Shown: piece by piece, positions 16,777 through 26,299 of the stretch
How the letters are laid out: each line of letters opens with the position of its first letter
How positions within the stretch are numbered: the stretch's first letter is position 1
NCBI GenBank assembly: GCA_903899985.1
Contig: CAIULL010000269.1
Span: 1 to 46,540, forward strand
Length of the DNA: 46,540 nt
Direction of reading: 5' to 3'
From: an uncultured Schlesneria sp.
GTDB taxonomy: Bacteria; Planctomycetota; Planctomycetia; Planctomycetales; Planctomycetaceae
Notes under the pieces: generated by a model
What the model was told of the DNA's origin: nothing
The model's database searches: none
Seen by the model: the letters and a program-made list of their open reading frames with translations, nothing else
Position numbers and translations under genes: made by a program

Positions 16777-17828
16777 TGTTTTCGCCCAGTCACCGCGTCA
16801 GTGGGAATGTCGTTTTGCTGAGATGAGGATTCAGTCGGACCTTTAGTAGATTTTGCGTTTTCAGCGTGCAACCAGCCGACTCGTTCCGGAAGTTCAATTC
16901 GCGAACCGAAATTTGTTGCGTTGGCAATCACGTAGAGAGGCCGACCCTTTGATTCTTCGTAAATCTTCGCCACATAATCGCCAACGAGACCGATCGCGAT
17001 GAGAATGACACCGTTGAAACATAAGTGGAGGCAGACGAGTGAACCCCAGCCCTGGTCGGTTGAACGTCTTATCAAAGTTTCATAGAGCACATTGAGCGAA
17101 TAGAAAAATCCAATCGCTAAAGTGATCAAGCCGCCATAAAGACTGAGTTTCAGTGGCAAGGCAGAGAAGGACGAGATCGCGGTCCAAGCAAATGCAGCCA
17201 TCTTCCAGAATGGGTATTTTGACTCGCCTGCCGCGCGCGGAGCTCGGTGAAAGGGAATAATCGCTTCTTTTAAACCAAGCCAGGCAACGATCCCGCGCAT
17301 GAAGCGGTGCTGTTCACGAAAACGACGCAATGTTTGGACTGCAGCACGGCTGAGCAAACGAAAATCACCAACCTGCGGCTTCAAACGTTTATCGATCGCT
17401 TTTTGCATCAACGAATAAAACATGGCGGCTGTCGTCCGTTTGAAAACCCCTTCTCCTTCGCGGGTGATTCGTTGAGCCGATACCACTTCAAATCCTTGCT
17501 CGAACGCTTGCAGCATTTCGTGCAGTAGTTCTGGCGGGTCCTGCAGATCGGCATCCATCACGACGACAGCATCTCCGACAGCAAAATCGAGTCCGGCTGT
17601 GATCGACGCCTGATGACCGAAGTTACGACTGAATTCCAGGACTTTGATACGAGAGTTCGTCTCCGCCATGGCGTTCAACTGCTGACGAGTTCCGTCCTGG
17701 CTGCCATCGTCGACAAACACAAGTTCGTAGTCGTAGTCGATTGACGACAGCACAGGCAGAAGCGCGGCCAGCAACGAGGGAAGTACAGCTTCTTCGTTGA
17801 AAACCGGAATCACGATTGACAATAACAC
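16773..17828 (-). CDS. membrane-anchored GT2 glycosyltransferase (YkcC / DPM-like)
   Basis: This GT2 enzyme probably transfers a sugar to polyprenyl phosphate. The start is placed at GTG 17828 because GGAGG lies four bases upstream and the protein then begins LLSIVIPVFNEE; an ATG at 17909 in the same frame adds 27 residues with no family likeness. Catalytic motifs are VFVDDGSQDGT near residue 40 and VVMDADLQDPPELL near 95, with FSRNFGHQASITAGLD between. Two C-terminal membrane helices are visible (KLSLYGGLITLAIGFFYSL and LHLCFNGVILIAIGLVGDYV). It overlaps the acyltransferase start by 4 bp and follows the GT39 gene, the order seen for ykcB-ykcC in Bacillus. The donor sugar is unknown. Confidence 0.9.
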   Translation of the reverse strand: MLLSIVIPVFNEEAVLPSLLAALLPVLSSIDYDYELVFVDDGSQDGTRQQLNAMAETNSRIKVLEFSRNFGHQASITAGLDFAVGDAVVVMDADLQDPPELLHEMLQAFEQGFEVVSAQRITREGEGVFKRTTAAMFYSLMQKAIDKRLKPQVGDFRLLSRAAVQTLRRFREQHRFMRGIVAWLGLKEAIIPFHRAPRAAGESKYPFWKMAAFAWTAISSFSALPLKLSLYGGLITLAIGFFYSLNVLYETLIRRSTDQGWGSLVCLHLCFNGVILIAIGLVGDYVAKIYEESKGRPLYVIANATNFGSRIELPERVGWLHAENAKSTKGPTESSSQQNDIPTDAVTGRKQ

Positions 17829-17973
17829 GATGCCTCCAGCGATGTTTTCAACGTGATGCGGAATGTGGTGTCTGGTCGTTCGCAGGTGTCCCTTCGTGAT
17901 GAATGGCACGAAAAAATCACATCAAACAACGCTTTTTCACATCCACAAAACGAATTGAGCGAAGAAGGTCCCA

Positions 17974-20346
17974 TTACGGTTGTTCGGGTTTCGTGATTGA
18001 GCTGTTGCCAATCACTAACCCGGCCGACGGCCGCAAATCGTATAGACGTCTTGCTCCACCCATTGGTCCGAAATTACGAGGTGGGCCATCCGCATTCGGT
18101 GAATTGTCTTCGTGTTGCCAGAGTTTGGGGTCAACAACTTCGCCATGTTCGCGAACCCAGGCCATGATCTCGGAATTTCCCATTCCCATCGGACCCGGAG
18201 GACCTCCACCCTTGGGATTCCCAGGATCAAACGGCATTCTTCCTCGTCCAGGCATGACTCCAGGAGGAGGACCGCCACCGTCGCCTGGGCCGCCACCGAG
18301 CAGCACAAATCTTAGTTGTTGATCTTTAACGAGTTCTTCGAACTGATCTTTTGTGAGGACCGGATCAGCGCCCATGAATCCGCCAAATGAGATTGCGGCT
18401 TCCCCAGAGTCGATGATCAATGAAGAAACTTCCATACTGGAATTTGCGGCCAACAAGTATTTTTCACCCTGTCGATTGGCTCGAATAAATTCGACTAGTT
18501 TGGCGGTTGATCGTGGCGACATGATCATTGGCGGAATAGGTGGTCGAGTCGATGTTTTCCCCGTAAAGAAGCTAACGTCCGCGACCGGCATCAACGACAT
18601 TCCTGGGGCAAGAGCTGTTCCTGCAGACCAGACAAAAGGTCCAACGAGTATTGAGGCCAAGCCCAAGCCAACACCGAGCTTGCTGCTATCAATCATAGGC
18701 GAAAGACGACTCAATTCACGCCGGGCAACAATCAGTGTCGCCGCCAAACAGACACTGCCGAGGAGTACTGGCATCAAACGATATCGAAATTCCGGGTACT
18801 GGCCGATCAGATAGGTCTGCCAGATTCCCGCAGAAATCAAAGCTGTCGGAAATAATGCCTGCCGCCAATCGGTGAATTCCAATGTTTTCCAGAGCGCGAC
18901 GGCTCCAATCCCTGTTAACGCGGCAACCGCCGGACCCATGATGATCGTATAGTATTCGTGAAAAATTCCTTGCGCGAAACTGAAAACGATCAAATGGGTA
19001 CCAAGCCAGCCAAGCCAAATTAGAATGGTGGTACTCTGAGGCGAGAATGGTCGGTCGGCGCCTGCTTGTAACAACGAAGCAATGGCTCCAAAGAGAATAA
19101 AGGGGATCATCCAAGTTATTTGTTCGGCCAGCACCGGGCCGGTAAATCGTAATAAGCCAGGCGGACCACCGAACATGGAAATACCTCGGCCGCCGAAACC
19201 TCGACCTCCCGGTCCACCGGGAACAGGAGGGCCAAATCCAACTCCGGGAGGACCACCAGGAAACGGCTGATTGGGGGGCGGAGGACCAGCAGCGTCGATC
19301 GGTCCTGTGACGCCTGCTGGTTCAGCCGAAGTTCTTGTGTCAGAACTCCTTGCCGTCAATCGCTCTGCGATGGGATCAGATGCTTCATTAGCCTTATCGG
19401 TTCTGAATTGCGGCGCGTTCGAGTTTGGCTGCATGGGAGGGCCACCTGGCGGACCTTCTCTTCGACCAGGAGGCCCGAAGTTTCCTGAGCCACCAAAAAC
19501 CCGGCCCCATCCGTTGTATCCAAGGGCAAGATCAAGTGCTGAATTATTTCTTGAGCCACCGATATAAGGGCGATGCGTTTTCGGCACGACTTCAACCGCA
19601 AGGCACCAGGACAAAGACACAAAAACAAGCAAAATTGTCGCAATGAAGAGCTGTCTGAGGCGTTGTTTCCAATCGACGGGTGCTCCGAGAAAATAAACAA
19701 GATAGAACGTCGGCAAAACAACAAATGCAGCGAGCATCTTCACATTAAAGCCAATGCCAACGAACGCGACACATGCCATGATCCAGCGCCAATGACCCGT
19801 TTCAACTGCTCGGCCGAGAGCTGCCGCAGCAAGGATTAGAACCAGCGTTAACATCGAGTCCGGTAAGTTGTCGCGATCGACGGCGACACCAATCGGTGTG
19901 ATTGCAAGAACTAACCCTGCTAAAAGTGCCGCAAAGGCGCCGGACGAACGACGAATCATTCCGTATAGAAATGCCACTGAAGCGATTCCCATTAACGCTT
20001 GTGGTGCTAAAAGGTTAAATCCGTTGAACCTGAATATTCTGGCACTGAGGGCTTGGACCCATAATGCAGCGGGAGGCTTGTCGACGGTCACGAATCCTGC
20101 TGGATCAAACGCACCGAAGAAGAAATTCGTTCCACTCACAAGCATGCTGCGGACGGCAGCTGCGTAATACGGATTGCCAGTTCCGTTTTGATCAAGTCTC
20201 CACAGCCGCAACCAGGCTGCTAACCCCAGAACGGCAACAAGGGAGAATATTTCGAGAAATGTTAACTTATTTTCGGAACGTTTTACGAAAACTTCGGCAG
20301 TGGAAAAGAGTTCTTCACGGGGCGCGTCAATTTCGGTGCTGGACAT
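17974..20346 (-). CDS. GT39-type glycosyltransferase (YkcB-like, PMT/ArnT superfamily)
   Basis: This is a 790-residue polytopic protein when started at ATG 20346; the frame runs on to 20541 without family likeness. The first extracytoplasmic loop carries NPYYAAAVRSMLVSGTNFFF and FVTVDKPPAALWVQALSA (residues 59-102), characteristic of YkcB-like transferases that use a polyprenyl-phosphate sugar donor. VDRDNLPDSML (156-166) is also conserved. Two Pro/Gly-rich low-complexity segments are present: about 286-398 between helices, and one near the C-terminus (GGGPGDGGGPPPGV), before a small terminal domain containing EIMAWVREHGEVVDPKLW. A YkcC-like GT2, the likely donor synthase, follows about 145 bases downstream. 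Together they probably glycosylate an envelope target. Confidence 0.88.
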   Translation of the reverse strand: MSSTEIDAPREELFSTAEVFVKRSENKLTFLEIFSLVAVLGLAAWLRLWRLDQNGTGNPYYAAAVRSMLVSGTNFFFGAFDPAGFVTVDKPPAALWVQALSARIFRFNGFNLLAPQALMGIASVAFLYGMIRRSSGAFAALLAGLVLAITPIGVAVDRDNLPDSMLTLVLILAAAALGRAVETGHWRWIMACVAFVGIGFNVKMLAAFVVLPTFYLVYFLGAPVDWKQRLRQLFIATILLVFVSLSWCLAVEVVPKTHRPYIGGSRNNSALDLALGYNGWGRVFGGSGNFGPPGRREGPPGGPPMQPNSNAPQFRTDKANEASDPIAERLTARSSDTRTSAEPAGVTGPIDAAGPPPPNQPFPGGPPGVGFGPPVPGGPGGRGFGGRGISMFGGPPGLLRFTGPVLAEQITWMIPFILFGAIASLLQAGADRPFSPQSTTILIWLGWLGTHLIVFSFAQGIFHEYYTIIMGPAVAALTGIGAVALWKTLEFTDWRQALFPTALISAGIWQTYLIGQYPEFRYRLMPVLLGSVCLAATLIVARRELSRLSPMIDSSKLGVGLGLASILVGPFVWSAGTALAPGMSLMPVADVSFFTGKTSTRPPIPPMIMSPRSTAKLVEFIRANRQGEKYLLAANSSMEVSSLIIDSGEAAISFGGFMGADPVLTKDQFEELVKDQQLRFVLLGGGPGDGGGPPPGVMPGRGRMPFDPGNPKGGGPPGPMGMGNSEIMAWVREHGEVVDPKLWQHEDNSPNADGPPRNFGPMGGARRLYDLRPSAGLVIGNSSITKPEQP

Positions 20347-20901
20347 TGAATGTTCAATCCATTTTGTGCAATTCTTATTGACGCGATTTCGTTTTCGCGT
20401 TGCCACTGGCAGAAAAGTCACTAAACATTCCACGATACCGCCGCGCAAAAAATGAGTACGATCTGAAACCGTCCATGATGTTTGTCGCTGCACGTTTTCC
20501 AGACAGAAAGCGGTAATGATGCGCGGTGACTGCGGTAACAATTCAGAAAATTCGTCAAAATTACCGAAAAACTTTGCGTTGCAGTTTCTCGCGCGGGATC
20601 ATAGAATTTCCGACCCAATCAAGCTTTCCTGATTTTGACCGGTATTTCCGTCGTTTGGCGGATCCTAATGTCGAAGTCATGACTGTTTGGACGAACACCT
20701 CATTGCTTATTGCAGAGTGAGGTTTCGGTTGAGGTGTTAAGAACCCTCACTCTTGGGATGAAGGAAATTCTGAACCGAATCGAGGGCTCTAGAGCGCAGA
20801 GCTTGAAGTTCCTTTGGTTCGCATTTACACTGAAGAGTTCCGGACCCGAGCCGTTGGTGCCGTCTGGAAATTGCGAAATTTGAGAATATACAGGTAAAAG
20901 T
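20347..20901. other. intergenic region upstream of the ribosomal superoperon
   Basis: About 555 bases lie between the divergent starts of the GT39 gene and rpsL and should contain both promoters and a long S12 leader. ACCTCA and TGAGGT near 20696-20722 make a small inverted repeat. TTGACC at 20635-20640 is a possible -35 box, but no well-spaced -10 accompanies it. No supported gene was seen, and a leader-binding autoregulatory structure cannot be recognised by eye. Confidence 0.45.
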
Positions 20902-21273
20902 ATGCCGACGATCAATCAACTGATTCGTAAACCGCGGAAGCATCAGCCAGTTCGCACCAAAACTCCGGTGTTGGAAGGTTGTCCGCAGAAACGCGGCGTC
21001 TGCTTGTTGGTCAAGACGGTAACTCCGAAGAAGCCGAACTCGGCTTTGCGAAAGGTGGCTCGTGTTCGCTTGTCAAACGGCAAGGAAATCACGGCTTATA
21101 TTCCCGGTGAAGGCCACAACCTGCAGGAACACTCGATTGTTCTGGTTCGTGGTGGTCGTGTACGCGACTTGCCAGGGGTTCGCTATAAGATTATTCGCGG
21201 CGTGCTGGATACCCTTGGTGTCGCCAAGCGTATGCAGGCCCGTAGTCGTTACGGTGCAAAGCGACCTAAATAA
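20902..21273 (+). CDS. rpsL: 30S ribosomal protein S12
   Basis: S12 sits at the decoding centre of the 30S subunit and affects translational accuracy. The length (123 residues) is standard. The sequence runs [31 protein letters not shown], then [20 protein letters not shown] and ends [10 protein letters not shown]. The [10 protein letters not shown] loop has the two lysines usual in streptomycin-sensitive S12, with no resistance substitution visible at that place. The site before the start is weak (ACAGGTAAAAGT). It is the first gene of the superoperon, followed by rpsG after a 160-base gap. Confidence 0.98.
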   Translation: MPTINQLIRKPRKHQPVRTKTPVLEGCPQKRGVCLLVKTVTPKKPNSALRKVARVRLSNGKEITAYIPGEGHNLQEHSIVLVRGGRVRDLPGVRYKIIRGVLDTLGVAKRMQARSRYGAKRPK

Positions 21274-21433
21274 GAAGTTGGTGGTTGAGTGTCTGCTTCA
21301 TCCCAATGGTGGTGAGTGGACATTCTTGAGTGTTGTTTTTTGATGGACGTGTTGTTCCGCAGTGGGTTGAGTCTGAGTTGGGCGTTGGGGCTCCTCGGTT
21401 TGCTCACTGAAATTTGCTGAAGAAGACTTTACG

Positions 21434-21907
21434 ATGGCCGACAAATTTACCTGCAGTCGAACGCACCTCAAGCCAGATCCTCGATATGGTTCTAAGCTCG
21501 CGTCAAAGTTCATCAATTGCTTGATGCACGATGGAAAAAAGAGTGTTGCACAACGCTCTTTTTATAACGCGATGGACCTGATTTCGGAAAAGATTCCCGA
21601 TAAAGAGCCGATCGAAATCTTCACTGTCGCTGTCGAGAACTGCCGTCCATCGCTGGAAGTCAAATCAAAGCGAGTCGGTGGTGCGAATTATCAGGTACCA
21701 ACACCTGTCAATTCCAAGCGTCAGCAGACACTGGCGATTCGCTGGATCCTTGAAGTCTGCCGCGACAAGAAGGGGCGTCCAATGGATCGTCGCCTGGCAG
21801 AAGAACTGATGGCAGCCTACCGCCGGGAAGGTGCTGCCATCACCAAGCGTGAAAACGTTCACCGCATGGCCGACGCAAACAAAGCGTTTGCTCACTTTGC
21901 ATGGTAA
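21434..21907 (+). CDS. rpsG: 30S ribosomal protein S7
   Basis: S7 is the primary binder of the 16S rRNA 3' domain and lies at the head and exit-site side of the 30S subunit. The length (157 residues) is usual. Recognisable stretches are [40 protein letters not shown], and [20 protein letters not shown], with the C-terminal [15 protein letters not shown]. It follows rpsL in the str order. A terminator-like hairpin lies 68 bases after its stop, so rpsL-rpsG may form their own transcription unit, separated from the damaged EF-G gene. Confidence 0.98.
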   Translation: MADKFTCSRTHLKPDPRYGSKLASKFINCLMHDGKKSVAQRSFYNAMDLISEKIPDKEPIEIFTVAVENCRPSLEVKSKRVGGANYQVPTPVNSKRQQTLAIRWILEVCRDKKGRPMDRRLAEELMAAYRREGAAITKRENVHRMADANKAFAHFAW

Positions 21908-21975
21908 TCTCTTGGATTTGGCTCATCCCTGTGGTCAGTCCATATTGAGGTCCAACTCGATATAATTGAACTAGC

Positions 21976-22010
21976 AAGACCCGGTATCTCGCGATGCCGG
22001 GTCTTTTGTG
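21976..22010 (+). terminator. terminator-like hairpin between rpsG and the EF-G gene
   Basis: AAGACCCGGTATC (21976-21988) pairs with GATGCCGGGTCTT (21993-22005) over 13 pairs with one G-U wobble and a TCGC loop. It is followed by TTGTG, so the U-run within and after the stem is short (TCTTTT). It would cut or reduce transcription from rpsL-rpsG into the EF-G gene. Confidence 0.7.
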
Positions 22011-22109
22011 TTGAAATCGGGTGCCGTTCCAATCTTTTTGGCAAGGTGTCAGTAACAACCCCGACATTTGCGACTCTCTGAAAACGCGTTACCTCTCTGG
22101 CTAAAAATC

Positions 22110-24189
22110 ATGACCAGCACGATTGATAAAATTCGAAATATTGGAATTATCGCTCATATCGATGCGGGTAAAACCACAACAACAGAGCGAATTCTCTTTT
22201 ATGCCGGAGCCACTCACCGTATGGGTGACGTCGATGACGGCACGACAGTGACTGACTTTGATCCTGAAGAGGCGGCTCGAGGCATCACGATCTATTCCGC
22301 GGCCATCTCGTGCACCTGGCTGGAACATGTGGTGAACATCATCGACACGCCGGGGCACGTCGACTTCACTGCGGAAGTTGAGCGCAGTCTTCGCGTTCTC
22401 GACGGCGGCGTGGTTGTGTTTAGCGCCGTTGAAGGGGTCGAAGCTCAAAGCGAGACAGTCTGGCGTCAAGCAGATCGCTATCACGTCCCCAGAGTCTGTT
22501 TTATCAACAAGATGGATCGAATCGGAGCCGGTTTTGAACGTGTCTTCGATCAGATTAAAAATCGATTGCATGCGAACCCCGTCGCCTTGCAGATCCCGAT
22601 CGGTGAAGGCCCGATCGAGAGGTCCGGAGGGTTTTGTGGCATCATTGACCTGATCGAAATGAAAGCCCTGTATTTTAGTGGAGATCGACAGGGGCGTGAC
22701 ATTCGCGTTGAGCCAATTCCTGAAGCGGAAGTTGATCGAGCAAAAGAGTGGCGGTCACGTCTGATCGACTCCATTGCGTTGCTGGACGATGAGGCGTTTG
22801 CGATTTTTGACGAAACAGGCGATCTGCCATCTGATCAGATCATTCGAATTGTTCGTCAGGCCGTGATTTCATGCAATATACAGCCGGTCCTTTGCGGCGC
22901 GTCAAAGGACTATGTTGGCGTTCAGCCGATCCTGGACGCTGTCGTACGATACCTTCCCAGTCCTGCAGATGTACCACCTGTTAAAGGACGAAACCCGAAT
23001 CCAAAAAAAACTTCAAGAAGAAATTCGGAAGCCGTCAGACAAAGAACCGTTTTGTGGTCTCGTCTTTAAAATTCATATCGATGAACACACAGAGCTCTAT
23101 TTCATCCGAATCTATTCGGGAATATTGAAAAGCCGCTCCCGATTGCTGAACCCAAGAACCGGCGCGAAAGAATTGGTCAGCCAGCTCTGGCGAATTCAGG
23201 CTGATTCACGAGAGAAGCTGGATGAAGCATCAGCTGGCGACATCGTAGGGCTGGTTGGGCCGAAAGATTCCGTGACGGGGGACACGCTATGTGATCAAAA
23301 CCACGGAATCCTACTGGAATCCATTACGTTTCCAGAATCCGTCATATCCATGGCAATTGAGCCGGAGAGCAGCGCTGACCGAAAGAAGCTGGATGAAGTT
23401 TTGACGTTGATGGCAAAACAGGATCCAACTTTTACCAGAAACCCAAGCGAAGAGACGGGGCAGACGATCATTAGCGGAATGGGTGAGCTTCACCTTGAAA
23501 TCATCAGCAAGAGAATTGAGCGAGATTTCAAGCTGAAGATCAGGACTCATCGACCTCGTGTCACTTATCGCGAAAGCGTCTGTAAAGCGGCGGACGCAGA
23601 AGGACGACTCGAGCGACAGATTGCAGGGGGTAATCAGTTCGCGGCAGTACGGATTCGTATCGAACCAACATCGAAGTCGTTGCCAGTCACTGTCATTAAT
23701 TCTTTGAAGCCTGGAGATTTACCAGAAGAGCTCCAGACAACACTCGTTCGGGCGCTCAAAGAGCAGCTTGGCGGCAGTGGTGCGGTCGGATATCCGCTGC
23801 ATGACCTGCAGGTGACAGTTTTGAGTGCCGAATATCGGGAAGGTGAGACGACCGAGGGAGCAATCCAATATGCAGCTGCCATGGCGTTTCGTCAGGCTCT
23901 CGATAAGGCAGGGACACTGCTGCTGGAGCCGATCATGAAGCTCGAAGTCGTTACTCCGGAAGGGTTTGTTGGCAACGTGTCGGCCGACTTGAATTCGCGT
24001 CGAGCCATCATCGTGAATACTGAAGTTCGCGGAAATCTTGTTGTGATTGACGCAGAAGCCCCTCTGGCAACGATGTTTGGATACTCCAATGATGTACGAA
24101 GCCTCTCTCAAGGGCGGGCCTCATACTCGATGGAACCGCTAAGATTTGCCGAAGCTCCGGCACGTGTATTAAAGGAAATGTTGGGTTGA
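22110..24189 (+). pseudogene. fusA: divergent elongation factor G with a frame break at an A8 tract
   Basis: The reading starts at ATG 22110 and gives a normal G domain: GIIAHIDAGKTTTTERIL (G1), ARGITIYSAA, DTPGHVDFTAEVERSL (G3) and INKMDRIGAGF (G4). At A8 (23003-23010) the frame is lost and stops at 23069. Domains II-V continue in the +1 frame to 24189, from KKLQEEIRKPSDKEPFCGLVFKI-type text to RASYSMEPLRFAEAP. Deleting one A restores about 692 residues, full EF-G length. The protein also diverges: domain II lacks the usual PFVGKL stretch (IDEHTELYFIRIYSG instead), and domain IV has AGGNQFAAV in place of GGRGQYGHV. It could be a sequencing error, real decay, or a gene rescued by transcriptional slippage. 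It occupies the str-operon fusA position but may be a diverged paralogue. Confidence 0.8.
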
Positions 24190-24465
24190 AAACTGAAATG
24201 TGCTGCCGATTGACGGCCAACTTTTGGTCAGTCCCAACAAAATCCTTGAGAAACGTCAATCCCTTCGTTGACAATGTTCACTCACAACAATAGTATCTCC
24301 GATCCCCCGCCGCATGGTCGCCACGCAGACGCTGTTTTCAGTGTCGAAACTTAAGGGTGGCTGAACAATGCCTTTTGTTGTGGGGCGTCCAGTCGCAGGC
24401 GTTGACCTGCGGCAGGGTAAGATGAACCCCAATTTGCACCAACGTGTGTGTACAGGAAGTTTCGA

Positions 24466-24792
24466 GTGAGCGCCAATAAACAAGATCGAATTCGGATACG
24501 GATGGAAGCCTATGATCATTCCGTGCTGGATCAATCGGCCGCCGAAATTGTGGACACCGCGAAGAGGACTGGTGCGGTTGTGCATGGACCGGTTCCGTTG
24601 CCGACTCGGATCGAGCGGTACACGGTTTTGAGAAGTCCGCATATTGATAAGAAGTCTCGTGAGCAATTCGAGATTCGCACGCATAAGCGATTGATCGACA
24701 TCATTCAGCCTACGGGCAAGACTGTCGACGCGCTGAATAAGTTGTCATTGCCCGCCGGGGTGGACGTCAAGATTAAGGCGTCTGCTGGTTAG
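24466..24792 (+). CDS. rpsJ: 30S ribosomal protein S10
   Basis: S10 belongs to the 30S head and in many bacteria also works with NusB in transcription antitermination. The start is at GTG 24466, preceded by AGGAAG with a six-base gap; a GTG at 24448 in frame would add six residues ahead of this site. The 108-residue product contains [40 protein letters not shown] and [18 protein letters not shown]. It opens the S10 part of the superoperon. The 276-base gap from the EF-G stop holds no other gene, so an S10 promoter there is likely, though none was recognised. Confidence 0.96.
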   Translation: MSANKQDRIRIRMEAYDHSVLDQSAAEIVDTAKRTGAVVHGPVPLPTRIERYTVLRSPHIDKKSREQFEIRTHKRLIDIIQPTGKTVDALNKLSLPAGVDVKIKASAG

Positions 24793-24902
24793 GTTGGCCG
24801 AGGTTGCTGGTGTTCATGTTGATTGTTGACCGCTGAATTTGTTCAGCGGCTCTTGCGAAGATCGGCTCGGCTGGTTTTCGATTACAGAGAGGGTTTTTTG
24901 TC

Positions 24903-25574
24903 ATGGCTGTTGGCTTGCTTGGTTGCAAGGTGGGGATGACTCAGGTTTATGACGCCGCAGGGGCTGAAATTCCTGTGACCGTCATTAAGGCTGGTCCCTG
25001 CGCGCTGCTGCAGGTGAGAACGCAAGAGGTGGATGGCTACGAGGCCGTTCAGTTGGGGTTTGGTGCCAAGCCGCGACGATTGTGTTCTCGGTCTGAGTCT
25101 GGTCACGTTGCCGGGTTGCTGCCAGGCTTCGTCGAGAAGTCAGTTCTCGCTGACGGTGACGGTTCCTTCCGTTTCATTCGTGAGTTCCGGCTGGCTGCTG
25201 GTGAAGCGAAGCCGAAGGTTGGCGAAGTGTTGACCGTCGGGGTGTTTGAGGGTGTGGCTCACATCGATATCACTGGTGTTTCGAAGGGTCGTGGTTTTGC
25301 TGGTGTTATGAAACGCCACAATTTCGGTGGTGTTTGCGCAAGTCACGGTGTGAAGAAGGTTCATCGTTCTGGTGGTTCGACCGGTCAGAGCACCGATCCT
25401 GGCAAGGTGTTCAAGGGGACGAAAATGCCTGGTCGGATGGGCGGCAAGCAGTCGACGGTTCGCCGGCAAAAGCTTGTTTCAATTGATGCCGATAAAAACC
25501 TGATGTTGGTTCGAGGTGCTGTCCCAGGATTTTCGGGTGGGTATATCACGATCCGTCCTACAAATTGCCACTGA
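24903..25574 (+). CDS. rplC: 50S ribosomal protein L3
   Basis: L3 binds near the 3' end of 23S rRNA and reaches towards the peptidyl transferase centre. The product is 223 residues, slightly longer than usual. It starts MAVGLLGCKVGMTQVYDAAG after GAGAGGG. A central VAHIDITGVSKGRGFAGVMK and GGSTGQSTDPGKVFKGTKMP with GRMGGKQSTVRRQK mark the family. It is the second gene of the S10 block, 110 bases after rpsJ. Confidence 0.97.
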   Translation: MAVGLLGCKVGMTQVYDAAGAEIPVTVIKAGPCALLQVRTQEVDGYEAVQLGFGAKPRRLCSRSESGHVAGLLPGFVEKSVLADGDGSFRFIREFRLAAGEAKPKVGEVLTVGVFEGVAHIDITGVSKGRGFAGVMKRHNFGGVCASHGVKKVHRSGGSTGQSTDPGKVFKGTKMPGRMGGKQSTVRRQKLVSIDADKNLMLVRGAVPGFSGGYITIRPTNCH

Positions 25575-25607
25575 TCGTTATTGACGGAATAAGACAGGGT
25601 TATCGAT

Positions 25608-26228
25608 ATGCATACGTTGCCAGTGTATTCTCAAGCCGGCGAGCCTACGGGTGAGTCGTTTTCGTTAGATTTGGCTAAGATTGCTGACGGGGTCAATAAG
25701 GTTTTGCTGCACGACGCCGTTGTCATGTATCAGGCGAACCTGCGAGTTGGTACGGCAAAGACGAAGACTCGCGCTGAAGTCTCCGGCAGCGGTAAGAAGA
25801 TGTACAAGCAGAAGGGGACCGGCAACGCGCGTATGGGGAATAAGCGAACCCCTGTTCGACGCGGTGGTGGGCACTGTTTTGCGAAGCGTCCGAAAGACTG
25901 GGGATACCGGATGCCTGCAAAGGCTTTGAGGTTGGCAACCCGTATGGCCATTCTCTCGAAGTTTGTTGATGATCAAGTGACAGTTGTCGATTCAATTCAG
26001 TTGGAAGCACCGAAGACGAGTGCGATTTCGAAGTTGGTTACGTCTGTCGCGCCAAATCAGTCGTGTTTGATTGCAATCGATCGGCATGATCCGGTGGTTT
26101 GGAAGTCGTGTCGTAATATTCAGCGCTTGTCGGTGTTTCCGTTCGAGGATCTGAATGCGTTGAGTGTTCTGAGTCGAAAGAGGTTTGTGATTACGAAGGC
26201 GGCGCTGAGTCGATTGCTGGCTCGTTGA
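25608..26228 (+). CDS. rplD: 50S ribosomal protein L4
   Basis: L4 lines the peptide exit tunnel, and in some bacteria represses its own S10 operon; such control here is not shown by the sequence. The 206-residue product starts MHTLPVYSQAGEPTGESF. The extended tunnel loop is KGTGNARMGNKRTPVRRGGG (about residues 65-85). The C-terminal part has TSVAPNQSCLIAIDRHDPVV and FEDLNALSVLSRKRFVITKA. It follows rplC by 33 bases in the usual order. Confidence 0.97.
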   Translation: MHTLPVYSQAGEPTGESFSLDLAKIADGVNKVLLHDAVVMYQANLRVGTAKTKTRAEVSGSGKKMYKQKGTGNARMGNKRTPVRRGGGHCFAKRPKDWGYRMPAKALRLATRMAILSKFVDDQVTVVDSIQLEAPKTSAISKLVTSVAPNQSCLIAIDRHDPVVWKSCRNIQRLSVFPFEDLNALSVLSRKRFVITKAALSRLLAR

Positions 26229-26299
26229 GAATCGGGTTGAGATCTGCTTCACCAGGCTGATATGGTCCGGGTGGCGTTAAAGAGTTGGGAAGGCGTATC

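Noticed and set aside
20421-20720. Small frames in the gap upstream of rpsL
   Set aside because: They are short, without ribosome sites or homology that I can recognise, and partly an open extension of the GT39 gene.
23003-23010. Programmed -1 ribosomal frameshift on A-AAA-AAA in the EF-G gene
   Set aside because: The downstream EF-G frame is +1 relative to the upstream one, so a -1 shift would not reach it. Transcriptional slippage or a base error fits better.
24402-24423. Promoter with TTGACC before rpsJ
   Set aside because: No -10 box is found at a proper distance; the nearest TAAGAT is only about ten bases away.
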